A stretch of DNA of 64,000 nt from JAHQVK01 sp036788295 (GTDB lineage Bacteria; Myxococcota; Kuafuiibacteriia; Kuafuiibacteriales; Kuafuiibacteriaceae). The DNA lies in assembly GCA_036788295.1 (NCBI GenBank), contig DAIQNR010000016.1:1-64000 (forward strand), in the 5' to 3' direction. Shown here piece by piece: positions 16,623 through 25,992 of this stretch; position 1 is the first letter of the stretch, and every line of letters starts with the position of its first letter. Under the pieces are notes generated by a model. It saw only the letters and a list, made by a program, of their open reading frames with translations. It searched no databases and was not told where the DNA came from. Made by a program: the position numbers and the translations under genes.

Positions 16623-17822
16623 TCAAGGCGCCTCGGGCAGGGCCAGCTCGGCGAGCAGGTTGAGGGCTCGGTCGATCTCCGATGCGCTGGTGTAGGGGGC
16701 CGGGCCGAGCCGGAGCAGCTCGCCCCTGGCGTCGGTGTGCACCCCGCGCGATCTGAGGGCTCGAGCGAGGTCGCGGGCCCGGCGGTGGCGGAGCGCAACG
16801 AACGGTCCGCGGGTGTCCGGATCGGTCGGGGTGGCGACCGCAAAGCCCCGCTCGTCGAGCGCGAGGTCCTCAAAGCGGTCGAGGATCCGGCCCGTGCGCA
16901 GCACCGAGGCCTCCCTCAGCACCTCCGGGGTCAGCCCCATTCGGTCCATCCACCTCAAGACGTGCACCGCTCGATAGATCGGGGTCGGGTCGAAGGTCGC
17001 GCCGAAGAACCGGCTCCCGCCCGGGCCGTAGCCCACCTTTCCCCCGGGGGCTTCGAGGCTCGAGAAGTCCGCCATCCACCCGGTGTGGCGGGGCCGAAAC
17101 CGCTCCGCCCGCTCCGGCAAGAGGAGAAAGCAGTTGCCCTCTCCGGTCTGGGCATACTTGTAGCCGCCGCCGACGACGAAGACGTCTCCGGCCCAGCGAT
17201 CCGCCTCGAGCGGCATCGCGCCGTAGGCGTGGTAGGTATCGATGAGCAAGGGGATGCCGCGGGCCGCTGCCCCATCCGCGATCCGGTCGATTCCGCGGAC
17301 GATCCGCCCGGTGGTGAAGAAGACCAGAGAGAGCGCAGCGAGGTCGTAGGGCTGCTCGTCGAGCGCGGCGAGGAAGCGGTCCTCGAACCCATCGGCGGGC
17401 TCGATCGCGACCGTTTGGACCTCGAGCCCATCCTCGGCGCTGCGGTGGAGCTGCCGGGACAGCGAGTGGAACTCGGCGTCGGTGGTGAGCACCCGGGCTC
17501 TTGGCGGCAGGCAGGACAGCAGGCGGTACACCAGCTCGTGGGTGTTGACGCCCACGGCGAGGTCCTCGGGGCGGCTCGTGCCCAAGCGCTCGCCGGTCCG
17601 GGTCTGGAACTCGGGCACGATCTCCCCGAAAACCCGGTCCCACTTCCCGTCCACCAGCCGGGCGGCGTCGTCCCAGGCTTCGAGCTGGCCCTCACGGGCC
17701 ACGTCCGGCCAGGCCTGGTGGGAGTGGGCGGTCAATAGAACCTCGTTCTCCCGGTGGCGCAGGAAGTGATGGTAGTGGGGGCGCAGCTTGATCGCGAGCC
17801 GGTCGATGTCCGCCGCCGACAT
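16623..17822 (-). CDS. Kynureninase-like class V PLP enzyme
   Basis: A 399-residue fold-type I PLP protein resembling kynureninase. It has TAHSHQAWP near residue 31, FHSLSRQL near 118, the PLP-ring Asp in LIDTYHAYGA (D195), the Schiff-base Lys K222 in GGGYKYAQTGEG, HTGWMADF, and a Gly-rich RFFGATFDPTPIYRA segment. Kynureninases cleave kynurenine or 3-hydroxykynurenine to anthranilates plus alanine. Paralogues can act on other substrates, so the reaction is a family inference. It is the first gene of a unit with regB and regA, an unexpected pairing with a redox sensor. Confidence 0.75.
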   Translation of the reverse strand: MSAADIDRLAIKLRPHYHHFLRHRENEVLLTAHSHQAWPDVAREGQLEAWDDAARLVDGKWDRVFGEIVPEFQTRTGERLGTSRPEDLAVGVNTHELVYRLLSCLPPRARVLTTDAEFHSLSRQLHRSAEDGLEVQTVAIEPADGFEDRFLAALDEQPYDLAALSLVFFTTGRIVRGIDRIADGAAARGIPLLIDTYHAYGAMPLEADRWAGDVFVVGGGYKYAQTGEGNCFLLLPERAERFRPRHTGWMADFSSLEAPGGKVGYGPGGSRFFGATFDPTPIYRAVHVLRWMDRMGLTPEVLREASVLRTGRILDRFEDLALDERGFAVATPTDPDTRGPFVALRHRRARDLARALRSRGVHTDARGELLRLGPAPYTSASEIDRALNLLAELALPEAP

Positions 17823-17828
17823 TGAAAA

Positions 17829-17856
17829 CCCCTAACCGACCGCAGCCGAATGGCAA
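17829..17856 (-). promoter_or_regulatory. Candidate promoter of the kynureninase-like/regBA unit
   Basis: On the minus strand TTGCCA (17856-17851) and TAGGGG (17834-17829) are 16 bp apart and end 6 bp before the ATG at 17822, implying a leaderless or nearly leaderless mRNA. This is a motif match only. Confidence 0.35.
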
Positions 17857-17928
17857 ACGCGAAACGGCAAATGAACGCGGCGCCGCGCTTTCCTTGCGAA
17901 GCGACACCGGGGCTGTCAGTCGGCCTCC

Positions 17929-18828
17929 ATGCTCGACCTTCGCGTGTTGAAGCGCCTCCTCGACCAGCACGGCGCCGCGCTCGACCACCCGGTCAAGAAC
18001 TTCGAGATCGGGGGGAAAACCTTCGACTTCGGCCAGCACCGGTACCTGACCGGGGTCATCAACCTCAGCCCGGACAGCTGGTACCGAGAGTCGGTGTGCC
18101 TCGACGCGGCGTCCGCGATCGCCCGGGGCAAGCAGCTCTCGGCCGAGGGGGCCCACCTCGTGGACATCGGCGCGGAGTCGTCGCTGCCCGACGCCGAGCG
18201 GGTCGGCGTCCGAGGCCAGCTCGACCGGCTGCTGCCGGTGGTCGAGGGCCTGCTCGAGGCGGGGATCCTGGTGTCGGTCGAGAGCTACCACCCCGAGGTG
18301 CTCGACGCGTGCGGCCGAGCGGGGGCGCAGGTGTTCAACGTCACCGGTATGCGGGAGGCCGACGCGATCTTCGAGGTGGCGGCCCGCCATGACGCCGCGC
18401 TCGTCCTGTGCCACGTTCAGGGGGACAACGTTCGGCAGGTGGGTTCGCTCGAGCAGATCGGGGACATCGTGCCTCGGTTCATCGAATACTTCTCTTCGCT
18501 CATCCGGCGGATGGAGGCAAAGGGCGTGACCCGGGCCTTCGTGGATCCGGGGCTCGGCTTCTACTACAAGAACCTCGAAGATGGCCAGACTCGGGTTCGC
18601 CACCAGCTCGACGTTTTCCTCGAGACCTTCCGCCTCGCCGAGCTCGGCTACCCGAGCTTCAACATCGTGCCGCATGCCCCCCACATCTTCGGTGAGTCGG
18701 AGCGCCGCTCGGCCGAGCCGTTCTTCGCGGTGCTCGCGCTGTTGTGCGGGACCCACATGGTCCGAACCCACGAGATCCCTCGCCTCGCCCGGGTGCTGCG
18801 CGCGCTCGAGCTGTACCCATCGCCATGA
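17929..18828 (+). CDS. Dihydropteroate synthase-like pterin-binding protein
   Basis: A 299-residue TIM-barrel protein of the DHPS/pterin-binding superfamily. Motifs in order are GVINLSPDSW (43-51, compare N-x-TPDSF), DIGAESS (79-85), VFNVTGM, LCHVQGD, VDPGLGFYYKN and a C-terminal MVRTHEI (compare RVHDV). The usual SRK segment that binds substrate phosphate and pterin is replaced by VPHAPHIF, so it is either a divergent folP or a paralogue with another pterin-linked job. An ATGA overlap couples it to a downstream SDR with pteridine-reductase character. Confidence 0.7.
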   Translation: MLDLRVLKRLLDQHGAALDHPVKNFEIGGKTFDFGQHRYLTGVINLSPDSWYRESVCLDAASAIARGKQLSAEGAHLVDIGAESSLPDAERVGVRGQLDRLLPVVEGLLEAGILVSVESYHPEVLDACGRAGAQVFNVTGMREADAIFEVAARHDAALVLCHVQGDNVRQVGSLEQIGDIVPRFIEYFSSLIRRMEAKGVTRAFVDPGLGFYYKNLEDGQTRVRHQLDVFLETFRLAELGYPSFNIVPHAPHIFGESERRSAEPFFAVLALLCGTHMVRTHEIPRLARVLRALELYPSP

Positions 18829-19523
18829 GCCCGCTCGCCTTCGTCACCGCCGGCGCCGGAGGGCTCGGCGCCGCGATCGTGGGCCACCTCGCCGATCGGG
18901 GGTTTCGGGTGCTCGCCACCTACCACCGGTCGAGCGAGGCCGCGGCCCATCTCGAGGCCCGGTTCCCCGAACAGGTGGCGTTCATCGGCGCCGATCTATC
19001 CAGCGCCGAACAGAGAGCGGAGGTCGCGGCCCGGGTGGTGGCGGCGGGAGGCCTTCGCGTGCTCGTCAACAACCTCGGAGTCTACCCGGAAGAGTGGATC
19101 GAAGACATCGACGCCGAGCGCTTCGAGGAGATCTTTCGCCTCAATTGCACGGTGCCCTATGATCTCATTCGCCGGCTCGCCCCCCATCTGCCTCCGGGAG
19201 GGCGCATCGTGAACCTCGGCGACTCGGGGGCGGACCGCATCGAGGCCCGGGCCCAGGCCACCCCGTACCACATCGGCAAGTTGGGGCTGCACGTGCTCAC
19301 CCGAACCTTCGCTCAGCGGCTCGGCCCGGCGAAAGTAACGGTGAACATGATCTCCCCAGGGTTTCTCGTGAACTCGGTGGGGAGCCCCATCGAGGCGATC
19401 CCGCTCGGGGCGCCGACCCAGTTCGAAGACATCCTCGGCGGGCTCGATTATTTGCTGTCGCCGGCCGCAGGGCAGGTCAGCGGAGCGAACCTGCTCGTGA
19501 ACGGAGCCTGGAACCTGGGGTGA
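18825..19523 (+). CDS. Short-chain dehydrogenase, FolM/pteridine reductase-like
   Basis: A 232-residue classical SDR. It has the nucleotide-binding TAGAGGLGAA at the N-terminus, the NNLG motif near residue 80, a catalytic Ser in DSG and the YxxxK pair in PYHIGK, followed by MISPGFLVNS and a C-terminal NLLVNGAW. The sequence style and its fusion-like overlap with a DHPS-like gene suggest reduction of a pterin (FolM-type), which is inference. The start ATG overlaps the upstream TGA, and the gene ends 3 bp before a convergent FAD oxidoreductase gene. Confidence 0.75.
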   Translation: MSPLAFVTAGAGGLGAAIVGHLADRGFRVLATYHRSSEAAAHLEARFPEQVAFIGADLSSAEQRAEVAARVVAAGGLRVLVNNLGVYPEEWIEDIDAERFEEIFRLNCTVPYDLIRRLAPHLPPGGRIVNLGDSGADRIEARAQATPYHIGKLGLHVLTRTFAQRLGPAKVTVNMISPGFLVNSVGSPIEAIPLGAPTQFEDILGGLDYLLSPAAGQVSGANLLVNGAWNLG

Positions 19524-19526
19524 AGG

Positions 19527-21116
19527 TCAAGGTTCGGTGAGGATGGCCCGGGCGCAGCGGAGGCCGTCGATCGCGGCCGACATGATGCCGCCGGCGTAGC
19601 CCGGCCCCTCGCCGGCGACGTGCAGACCGGGGAACCCGGGGACCTCCCAGCGCTCGTCCCTCGGGATGCGCACCGGCGAGCTGGTCCTCGATTCGACCGC
19701 GATGAGGTTTGCGTCGTCCGACGCGTACCCGGGGAGGCTCCCGTCGAACCGAGGAAGAGCCTCCACCAAGGAGCGGTGCACGAAGCCGGGCAGGACGTCC
19801 CGAAGGTCGCAGGCGGTCAATCCAGGGCGAAAATGGGTGTCCGCGAGCCCGCGGGGCGAGCGGCCGGCGACGAGGTCCGAGGCCCGCATCGCCGGCGCCC
19901 GGTAGGACTTGCCTCCAGCGACGAAAGCGGTTCGCTCGAGCGCCCGCTGAAACTCCACCCCGGCGAGCGGACCCTCCCCGTAGCCCTCTTTGGCGAGATC
20001 ATCGAGCCCAACGTGGGCGACGAGGCCGGAGTTCGCAAACGGGGTGGACCGCCGGGCCGAAGACATCCCATTGACCACCAGCATCTCGGGCTCGGTGGAC
20101 GTGGGGACGATCATGCCGCCCGGACACATGCAGAACGACCAGACCCCTCGGTCTTCGGCGGTCGCGGTGGCGAGCCGGTAGTCGGCGGGGGGCAGCGTCG
20201 CCGGTCGCTCCTCGGCCCGCAAGTGGTACTGCGCCCGGTCGATCAGGGGCTGGGGGTGCTCGGCCCGGACCCCAACTGCGAACGGTTTGGCGGAGAGGGG
20301 GACGCCTTGGGCCAAGAGGGCCTCGAAGGTGTCGCGGGCGGAGTGGCCGAACGCGAGCACCACCGCGCCGGCGTCGAGCTGGGCTCCGCTCGCGAGCTCG
20401 ACCCCGACCACGCGGCCGGCGCGACGGAGGATGCCCACGACGCGGGTCTGAAACCGGACGTCGACCCCGTGGCGCTCGAGCTCGGAGCGGATCCCTTTCA
20501 GCATGCGAAACAAGAGGTTCGTGCCGATGTGAGGCTTCGCGTCCACGGTGATCCGGTCCGGAGCCCCGCAGGCCACCATGCGGCGCAGCACCTCCGGGAT
20601 CAGCTCGTCGTTGCGCCGGGTGTACAGTTTGCCATCGCTGTAGGTGCCGGCGCCGCCTTCGCCGAAGCAGAGGTTCGACTCCGGATCGAGCTCTCCGCGC
20701 CCCCGGAACCGGCCGAAGTCGCGGGCTCGGGTCTCCACCGGCTTGCCTCGCTCGACGAGCACGACCTTCGCGCCCTGCTCGGCGAGGTGCCATGCGGCAA
20801 ACAGCCCGGCCGGGCCGGCGCCGACCACGACGACGGTCCCGAGGTTCGAGCGCGCCCGCGGGCTGTCGAGCCGGGCCGGGGCCGGCGGCTCGGCCAGCCG
20901 AACCCCGCGGGGGGGGCGACGCGACAGCAGCGCATCGACGGTGAGGCACCACGTGGGGGCGGGGCGTCGAGCCCGGGCATCGAGCGCCCGGCGGACCACC
21001 GCGACCGCTTTCACCCCCTCCGGGGGGAGGCGGAGCCGGCGAGCGACCGCGGTGCGGAGGGCGGCCTCGTCGAGCGCCTCGTCGTGCCGTCGCTCGATGT
21101 CCACCCGCGTGCGCAC
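19527..21116 (-). CDS. FAD-dependent dehydrogenase (COG2509-like NAD(P)/FAD oxidoreductase)
   Basis: A 529-residue flavoprotein. An N-terminal domain of about 85 residues (RVDIERRHDE ... APTWCLTVDA) precedes the Rossmann FAD site VVVVGAGPAGLFAA. Then come FGRFRGRGELDPESN, FGEGGAGTYSDGKL, the WSFCMCPGG motif with two cysteines, and a C-terminal HVAGEGPGYAGGIMSAA. This layout is typical of a widespread uncharacterised dehydrogenase family. The GTG at 21116 was picked because it opens the N-terminal domain directly; the open frame further upstream has Arg/Pro-rich composition typical of noncoding frames here. Confidence 0.85.
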   Translation of the reverse strand: MRTRVDIERRHDEALDEAALRTAVARRLRLPPEGVKAVAVVRRALDARARRPAPTWCLTVDALLSRRPPRGVRLAEPPAPARLDSPRARSNLGTVVVVGAGPAGLFAAWHLAEQGAKVVLVERGKPVETRARDFGRFRGRGELDPESNLCFGEGGAGTYSDGKLYTRRNDELIPEVLRRMVACGAPDRITVDAKPHIGTNLLFRMLKGIRSELERHGVDVRFQTRVVGILRRAGRVVGVELASGAQLDAGAVVLAFGHSARDTFEALLAQGVPLSAKPFAVGVRAEHPQPLIDRAQYHLRAEERPATLPPADYRLATATAEDRGVWSFCMCPGGMIVPTSTEPEMLVVNGMSSARRSTPFANSGLVAHVGLDDLAKEGYGEGPLAGVEFQRALERTAFVAGGKSYRAPAMRASDLVAGRSPRGLADTHFRPGLTACDLRDVLPGFVHRSLVEALPRFDGSLPGYASDDANLIAVESRTSSPVRIPRDERWEVPGFPGLHVAGEGPGYAGGIMSAAIDGLRCARAILTEP

Positions 21117-21283
21117 CCGAGCAACCCTATCCGGAGCGCCGCGAGCGGGCGAGGCGAAACCGCTGCGAACCACGGTGCGCACCGCGCGTTCCGGTTCGCG
21201 GCGGAGCCCCGCGAAGAGGGTTGAACCCGGCGTCGATCCGGGGGGACGGCGAGGCCGGCACGCAGTTTGATAGACTGGAGAGC

Positions 21284-21484
21284 ATGAACGGCACGACGTC
21301 CCCAAACACCCCCGTCGCCGGGACGGCCTCCTCGACGGGCCAGGACCCCCGGTCGGCCCATGTCCTGGCCAAGACCTTGTTTCGAGACTTGAAGACGGCC
21401 GGCCTGCCCCGCGCCACGATCCTGGAGGTCGCATCGGAGCTCACCGGGCTCGCCCATCGCGACCCGGACGGCCCAACGCGTTGA
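21284..21484 (+). CDS. Small conserved-looking hypothetical protein
   Basis: A 66-residue protein starting at an ATG with GGAG seven bases upstream. After a low-complexity Ser/Thr/Pro N-terminus it has an amphipathic helical block, HVLAKTLFRDLKTAG...ATILEVASELTGL, like small proteins I associate with Myxococcota genomes. The function is unknown. Its stop is adjacent to the reading frame of the downstream rhomboid gene, so the two are probably co-transcribed. Confidence 0.55.
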   Translation: MNGTTSPNTPVAGTASSTGQDPRSAHVLAKTLFRDLKTAGLPRATILEVASELTGLAHRDPDGPTR

Positions 21485-21600
21485 GCGAAGGCGCCGAGGG
21501 CGCGGGAGGTCGCCGGCCGTTGTGCGGGGGGGCGTTCCGTGGGAGCTTCGGGACTCGCATGCGGAGCTTGGAAGGGCAGGGCGCGGTCAGCACCGGCCCG

Positions 21601-22731
21601 ATGGTGCCGGTGATGGCCACCAACGACGAGGGCCGGTCTCGGTCGGCCCTCGCGCTGCTCGAGGCCCACGGGATCCCGGCGCTGCTCGACGCCGACTTGA
21701 ACGGAGAGTTCCTCGGCTTTCACGAGCCGGTGCCCGACGGCTGGGTGCAGGTGTTCGTGCCGTCGGATATGCGGCCCCGCGCCGCCGAACTGCTCCGCGC
21801 CCAGGAGCTGCCCGCGGAGAACCAGAGGCGGCCCCGCCCGAGCCCCGTCTTCGAGCCTCCCCGGCCGGGGGCCCGGCCCCAGAGGCGCCCCCACCCCGGT
21901 CCACCGGCGTCGCCTCGGGGTCCGGACCGGTCGAGCGACAACCTGGAGGCTCTGGTGCGGGGGTCGCTGCGGGCGGAGCCGGGCCTGCCCCCAGGGTTTC
22001 CGATCGAGGAACCGACCGAGGCGGAGGAGGTCTCGCTCCCAGAGCCGAGCCCTCTTCCTGGTCGTCTGGCGCTCGCCCTGGCCGCCATCTCTGCTGGCGC
22101 CGCCCTCCAGCACGGGTTGACGTTGTGGCAGGGTTGGGGCGCGGTCGCGTCGGCGCTCGCCGCCCGGTCCCCGTTCTACGAAGAGGTCTTCCGCCTCGTC
22201 ACGGCGAGCTTCCTGCACGGCGGAGTGGCCCACGCCGCTTCGAACGCCGCCTTCGGCCTCGTGTTCGGGGTCGTGCTCATGGGTACCCACCGGGTGGGAG
22301 CGACCGCGCTCACCTGGCTGCTGGCGTCAGCGATGGGTCTCGCCGCCGAGGTGAGCCTCAGCTCTGGAGCGCTGGTCCTCGGGGCCAGCGCCGGAAACTA
22401 TGGGCTGGTGGGCCTGTGGGCCCGGGGGCAGCTCGAGCGGGCGCGGCTGTCCCTTCTGCCCCGCCGCGAGCGGCTGAAGACCTTTGGGGTGATCCTGCTG
22501 CTCCTCCCCGGGGCCTTGACCCCGGTTTCGTCGTCGGGGTCGAGGGTGGCGGTGCTCGCCCACGTCGCCGGCTTTCTCGGCGGCTTTCTGGCCGGCGCGG
22601 TGTTTCACCGCCGCCTCCTGCCCCGGGCGTTTTCTCGCATCGACGCCCGCAGCCGGGTCGCCGGACTGCTCGCGGTGTCGCTGGCCGGGGCCGGGTGGAT
22701 GCTGGGGCTCGGGTCGCTGTTCGGGGGGTGA
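21601..22731 (+). CDS. Rhomboid family intramembrane serine protease with N-terminal DUF2007-like domain
   Basis: A protein of about 376 residues. Residues 1-70 resemble DUF2007 domains (ATNDEGRSRSALALLEAHGIPALLD), 75-150 are a Pro/Arg-rich linker, and 155-370 form a rhomboid with six membrane segments. The catalytic pair is visible as S263 in GASAG and H321 in LAHVAGFLGG, with the HGGxxHAASNAAFG motif near 206-219. Rhomboids cleave transmembrane helices of client proteins. The start is uncertain: ATG 21601 gives the expected domain start, and ATG 21559 would add 14 residues. Confidence 0.8.
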   Translation: MVPVMATNDEGRSRSALALLEAHGIPALLDADLNGEFLGFHEPVPDGWVQVFVPSDMRPRAAELLRAQELPAENQRRPRPSPVFEPPRPGARPQRRPHPGPPASPRGPDRSSDNLEALVRGSLRAEPGLPPGFPIEEPTEAEEVSLPEPSPLPGRLALALAAISAGAALQHGLTLWQGWGAVASALAARSPFYEEVFRLVTASFLHGGVAHAASNAAFGLVFGVVLMGTHRVGATALTWLLASAMGLAAEVSLSSGALVLGASAGNYGLVGLWARGQLERARLSLLPRRERLKTFGVILLLLPGALTPVSSSGSRVAVLAHVAGFLGGFLAGAVFHRRLLPRAFSRIDARSRVAGLLAVSLAGAGWMLGLGSLFGG

Positions 22732-22794
22732 CGTTCGGCGGCGTAGAGCCGGCTGGGGTTGACCGAGATCCTCGGGTGCCTAAAGCTCTCTCCC

Positions 22795-23862
22795 ATGGGG
22801 CTCTGGGACCGCATCACCTCTCAATTCATCGAGATCATCGAGTGGCTCGAGGACGACAAGGACACCATCGCCTGGCGGTTTCCGGTCCGGGGCCAAGAGA
22901 TCAAGAACGGCGCTCGTCTGGTGGTCCGAGAGGGTCAGACCGCGTGCTTCGTCAACGAAGGAAAGCTTGCCGACGTCTTCGGGCCGGGGACCTACACCCT
23001 CAGCACCCAGAACCTGCCCATCCTCGCGACGCTCAAGGGATGGAAGTTCGGCTTCAACTCACCGTTCAAGGCCGAGGTCTACTTCGTTCACTCCACCCAG
23101 TTCACCGATCTGAAGTGGGGGACGCAAAACCCGATCATGCTCCGGGACCCTGAGTTCGGGCCGATCCGGCTCCGCGCGTTCGGGGTGTTCACCATGCGGG
23201 TCGCTGATTCGGCGCGGTTCCTCCGGGAGGTCGTGGGCACCGACGGGAACTACCAGATGGACGAGCTCATCGGGCAGCTCCGACGGACGCTCGTGGCTCG
23301 GTTCACCGAGGCGCTCGGAAAGGCCGGAATCCCCGCCCTCGACCTCGCAGGCAACTATGAGGTCCTGTCCCAGAAGGTTCGGGGCTTCATCCAGCAGGAT
23401 TTTGCCGATCTCGGGGTCGAGATCCCGAAGTTCTTGGTCGAGAACGTCTCTTTGCCGCCCAACGTCGAGAAGATGCTCGATACCCGAAGCGAGATGGCGA
23501 TGCTGGGGAACATGCAGCAGTACGCGGCCTACCAGATGGCCAACGCCATTCCCGACGCCGCGAAGACCCAGAACAGCATGGCCGGCGCGGGGATGGGGCT
23601 CGCAGCGGGCATGGGTTTTGGGCACCAGATGGCGGGCATGATGGGCGGCCAGCCTGGCTACGGGCAGCCGCCAGCCATGGGGGTGGGCGTCGGCATGCCG
23701 GGCGGGTCGGGCGCGATGGCCGGAGCGGTGGTCCCGGCTGCGCCCCCGGCGGGCCCGAGCATGGTCGAGCGGCTTCAGAAGCTCGATGCGCTCCGCTCGG
23801 CCGGCGTGCTCACCGAGGATGAATATTCGAAGAAGCGGGCCGAGATCCTCGCCGAAATCTGA
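22795..23862 (+). CDS. SPFH/band 7 domain protein with C-terminal SHOCT
   Basis: A 355-residue protein of the virion core/YdjI-like SPFH group. It has the N-terminal GLWDRITSQFIEIIEW, then FPVRGQEIKNGARLVVREGQ, GPGTYTLSTQNLPI, and an SPFH core to about residue 240. A Gly/Met/Pro-rich linker (about 265-320) leads to a C-terminal SHOCT motif (KLDALRSAGVLTEDEY). Relatives form oligomeric membrane-associated scaffolds. It probably acts as a membrane microdomain or stress protein, but its partners are not shown. The start at 22795 is the first Met of the conserved domain. Confidence 0.8.
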   Translation: MGLWDRITSQFIEIIEWLEDDKDTIAWRFPVRGQEIKNGARLVVREGQTACFVNEGKLADVFGPGTYTLSTQNLPILATLKGWKFGFNSPFKAEVYFVHSTQFTDLKWGTQNPIMLRDPEFGPIRLRAFGVFTMRVADSARFLREVVGTDGNYQMDELIGQLRRTLVARFTEALGKAGIPALDLAGNYEVLSQKVRGFIQQDFADLGVEIPKFLVENVSLPPNVEKMLDTRSEMAMLGNMQQYAAYQMANAIPDAAKTQNSMAGAGMGLAAGMGFGHQMAGMMGGQPGYGQPPAMGVGVGMPGGSGAMAGAVVPAAPPAGPSMVERLQKLDALRSAGVLTEDEYSKKRAEILAEI

Positions 23863-23913
23863 GGTTCGCAGCGCCTCGCGGGCTCGGCTGCGAGCCGCCT
23901 AGGCAGCGCGCCC

Positions 23914-25902
23914 TCAGGTGTGCTGCACTTCGGCGTGGTCCACCCACGCGGCGAGCGTCGCCACTCGCTTGTCATCAGGAGCGAGCACCATGGCCCGGTC
24001 CACGATGGACCGAAGGATAGGCAGCTTCCCGTCCGCGCGATAGCTCGGGTTGTAGTAGAGCGCGCGGGCGAGGCCGATGAGATAGACGTGTTCCTCGGCG
24101 CAGAGGGCCACGGCGTCTCGAAACGCCTCTTCGGCGGAGGCGAAGTTGCCCTTTCCGAGCAAGCCCACGCCGCGCTGGAAATGCTCCCTCGACAAGCCCC
24201 GCTCCGGGGTGTCGAGGAACCCTCCCTCCGGACCGCGGGGGGCAGGCTTTGCGTACACGAGCGGCCTTGGCACCACCCCCTCGCCGGGGTTCGGGACCGG
24301 CATCGCCGGGATGTCCTGGTCGAGCGGCGGAGGCGCCGACCCGGCGCCGTTTGGGGAAGGAAGGACCGGCGGAGCGACCTGCAGGGCCGGGGGCGGGCTC
24401 GGCGGCAGCGACGGCCTTGGCGCGGGCGGCGGCGCCAGCGGAGCGGCGGGAGGCGGTGGCCCCGGTGGCTCGATCCGAGTCCGCTCCGCATCGCCGGGCA
24501 GAGGCGAAAGATGCGATGGGCGCGACGAGGCCAACCCGGGGCGGGGCAGCTGCGACTCGAGCTTCTGCCTCGTCTCCCGCTCTTCCCTGATCCGGGCCTC
24601 GAATTCCCGCGCGGTCGGTTCGAACGGCTCCACTTCCCCGCACACAGCGAGGATGGCGACGAGTCGGCGGGCCTCGCTGAGAGGGAGCCCGGCGCCCTCC
24701 GACGCGTCGTCGAGGTTGTAGGCGCGGCTCTCGAAGGCCAGGAAGTCGAGGTCGGCGGGAGCGAGCGGAAAGTCCCGCTGCAGCTCCGACGGTTGCCGGT
24801 GAAGCCGAAAGTAACCACCGAGGCGTTCGCCCAGGATCGCGTCGATCACCGCGTCCTCGGCGTGGGACCTCAGACCGAGCGCGATGACGTGGCCGACCTC
24901 GAGCCGAAACGGGCGCTCGACCACGGGTCGCGGGCCGGTCGTCGTCCAGAACCGTCCCTCCCGGCGAGCGAAGCACTCCACCAGCGCCTCGCGGGCGGAG
25001 GTGGCCAGCTCGACGCCGAGCTGGTGGTCGTCGAGAAAGCCGAGGGCCACGATCGCGTCGCCGAGGGGGGCGCCGGTCTCGACCACCCGCTTGGCCGCGT
25101 CCGCGTACTGCGCCTCGCTGAGGCGGCCCCGCCCCACCAGCGCCCGTCCGAGCGGATCGCCGGGGCGGTTCGATCCGAGGTGGACCGGCTGGCCTTCGTC
25201 GAAGGCGACCTTGCTCTGCTCGTCTCCGTGCTCGATGATCAGCGCGCCGGTCAGACGATTCGACCACGCCGCGTGCAGAGCGCGGGCGAAGGCGGCCGGC
25301 TCGAGGGGGACCGGGTCGCGGGGCGCCGGCTCGGCGGTTCGGGGGGCCAAAGGAGGGGCGCTGGTCTTCATGGGGTCCGACTCGGTGGGCACGGCTTCCA
25401 GGGGCGGAGCGTCGTCTGGCAGGGGCTCGTCGAGGAGCTCGGGGAGGTCCGGGAGCTCGGGTTCGGCCGCTTCGAGGGCGTCGAGCTCCTCCGCGATGCC
25501 GCCGAACGCGTCCTCGTCGGTCAGAGCGCCGAGCGCCCGGTGGGTGTCGGTCATTGGACCCTCCGCCTCCGCCAGCATGCGGGACGCGCTCTGAAAGATC
25601 GCTTGGGTGTAGAACGGGTCGGGGAGCAGGTGGATGAAGTTCGCCACCACCCGCGGCTCCCCTCCGAGGACGAGCGTCGGCGGCAGGTCGAGCTCCGGGT
25701 CGAGCCGACCCAGCCGGTCGATCGCGTCCTCACCGCCGAGGTCCCGCGACAGGACCAGAACCGACGGTAGAGACCGCCGCAGACGGACCTCGAGGTCGTC
25801 TAGGGAGGGCAGGATCTCGACCTCGCAATCGTCCCGCTCCATGAGGAACCGGACCTTTTTGGCGAGGACGGGGTCCTGCGCCGCGACCACAATGCGCTTC
25901 AT
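23914..25902 (-). CDS. Pseudo-receiver, DUF4388 and TPR-like protein
   Basis: A 662-residue cytoplasmic protein. Residues 1-110 resemble a response-regulator fold without a clear phosphoacceptor (VLVLSRDLGG). Residues 130-200 form an acidic, Pro-rich linker. Residues about 205-330 match the DUF4388 style (LTGALIIEHGDEQSKVAFDEGQP, then LGRALVGRGRLSE). After a long Pro/Ala linker (about 470-560), the C-terminus has TPR-like helices (FQRGVGLLGKGNFASAEEAF). Such proteins are typical of Myxococcota and Bdellovibrionota and are thought to be signalling scaffolds. It is divergent from ffh. Confidence 0.65.
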   Translation of the reverse strand: MKRIVVAAQDPVLAKKVRFLMERDDCEVEILPSLDDLEVRLRRSLPSVLVLSRDLGGEDAIDRLGRLDPELDLPPTLVLGGEPRVVANFIHLLPDPFYTQAIFQSASRMLAEAEGPMTDTHRALGALTDEDAFGGIAEELDALEAAEPELPDLPELLDEPLPDDAPPLEAVPTESDPMKTSAPPLAPRTAEPAPRDPVPLEPAAFARALHAAWSNRLTGALIIEHGDEQSKVAFDEGQPVHLGSNRPGDPLGRALVGRGRLSEAQYADAAKRVVETGAPLGDAIVALGFLDDHQLGVELATSAREALVECFARREGRFWTTTGPRPVVERPFRLEVGHVIALGLRSHAEDAVIDAILGERLGGYFRLHRQPSELQRDFPLAPADLDFLAFESRAYNLDDASEGAGLPLSEARRLVAILAVCGEVEPFEPTAREFEARIREERETRQKLESQLPRPGLASSRPSHLSPLPGDAERTRIEPPGPPPPAAPLAPPPAPRPSLPPSPPPALQVAPPVLPSPNGAGSAPPPLDQDIPAMPVPNPGEGVVPRPLVYAKPAPRGPEGGFLDTPERGLSREHFQRGVGLLGKGNFASAEEAFRDAVALCAEEHVYLIGLARALYYNPSYRADGKLPILRSIVDRAMVLAPDDKRVATLAAWVDHAEVQHT

Positions 25903-25992
25903 CGGCTCGACCGCGACGGAACTTGCGACAAACCGAACCGGCCTTCAAGCTCCCAGACCTCTTCCTCGCGTTCGCGCCCTCCGCACGACGCT

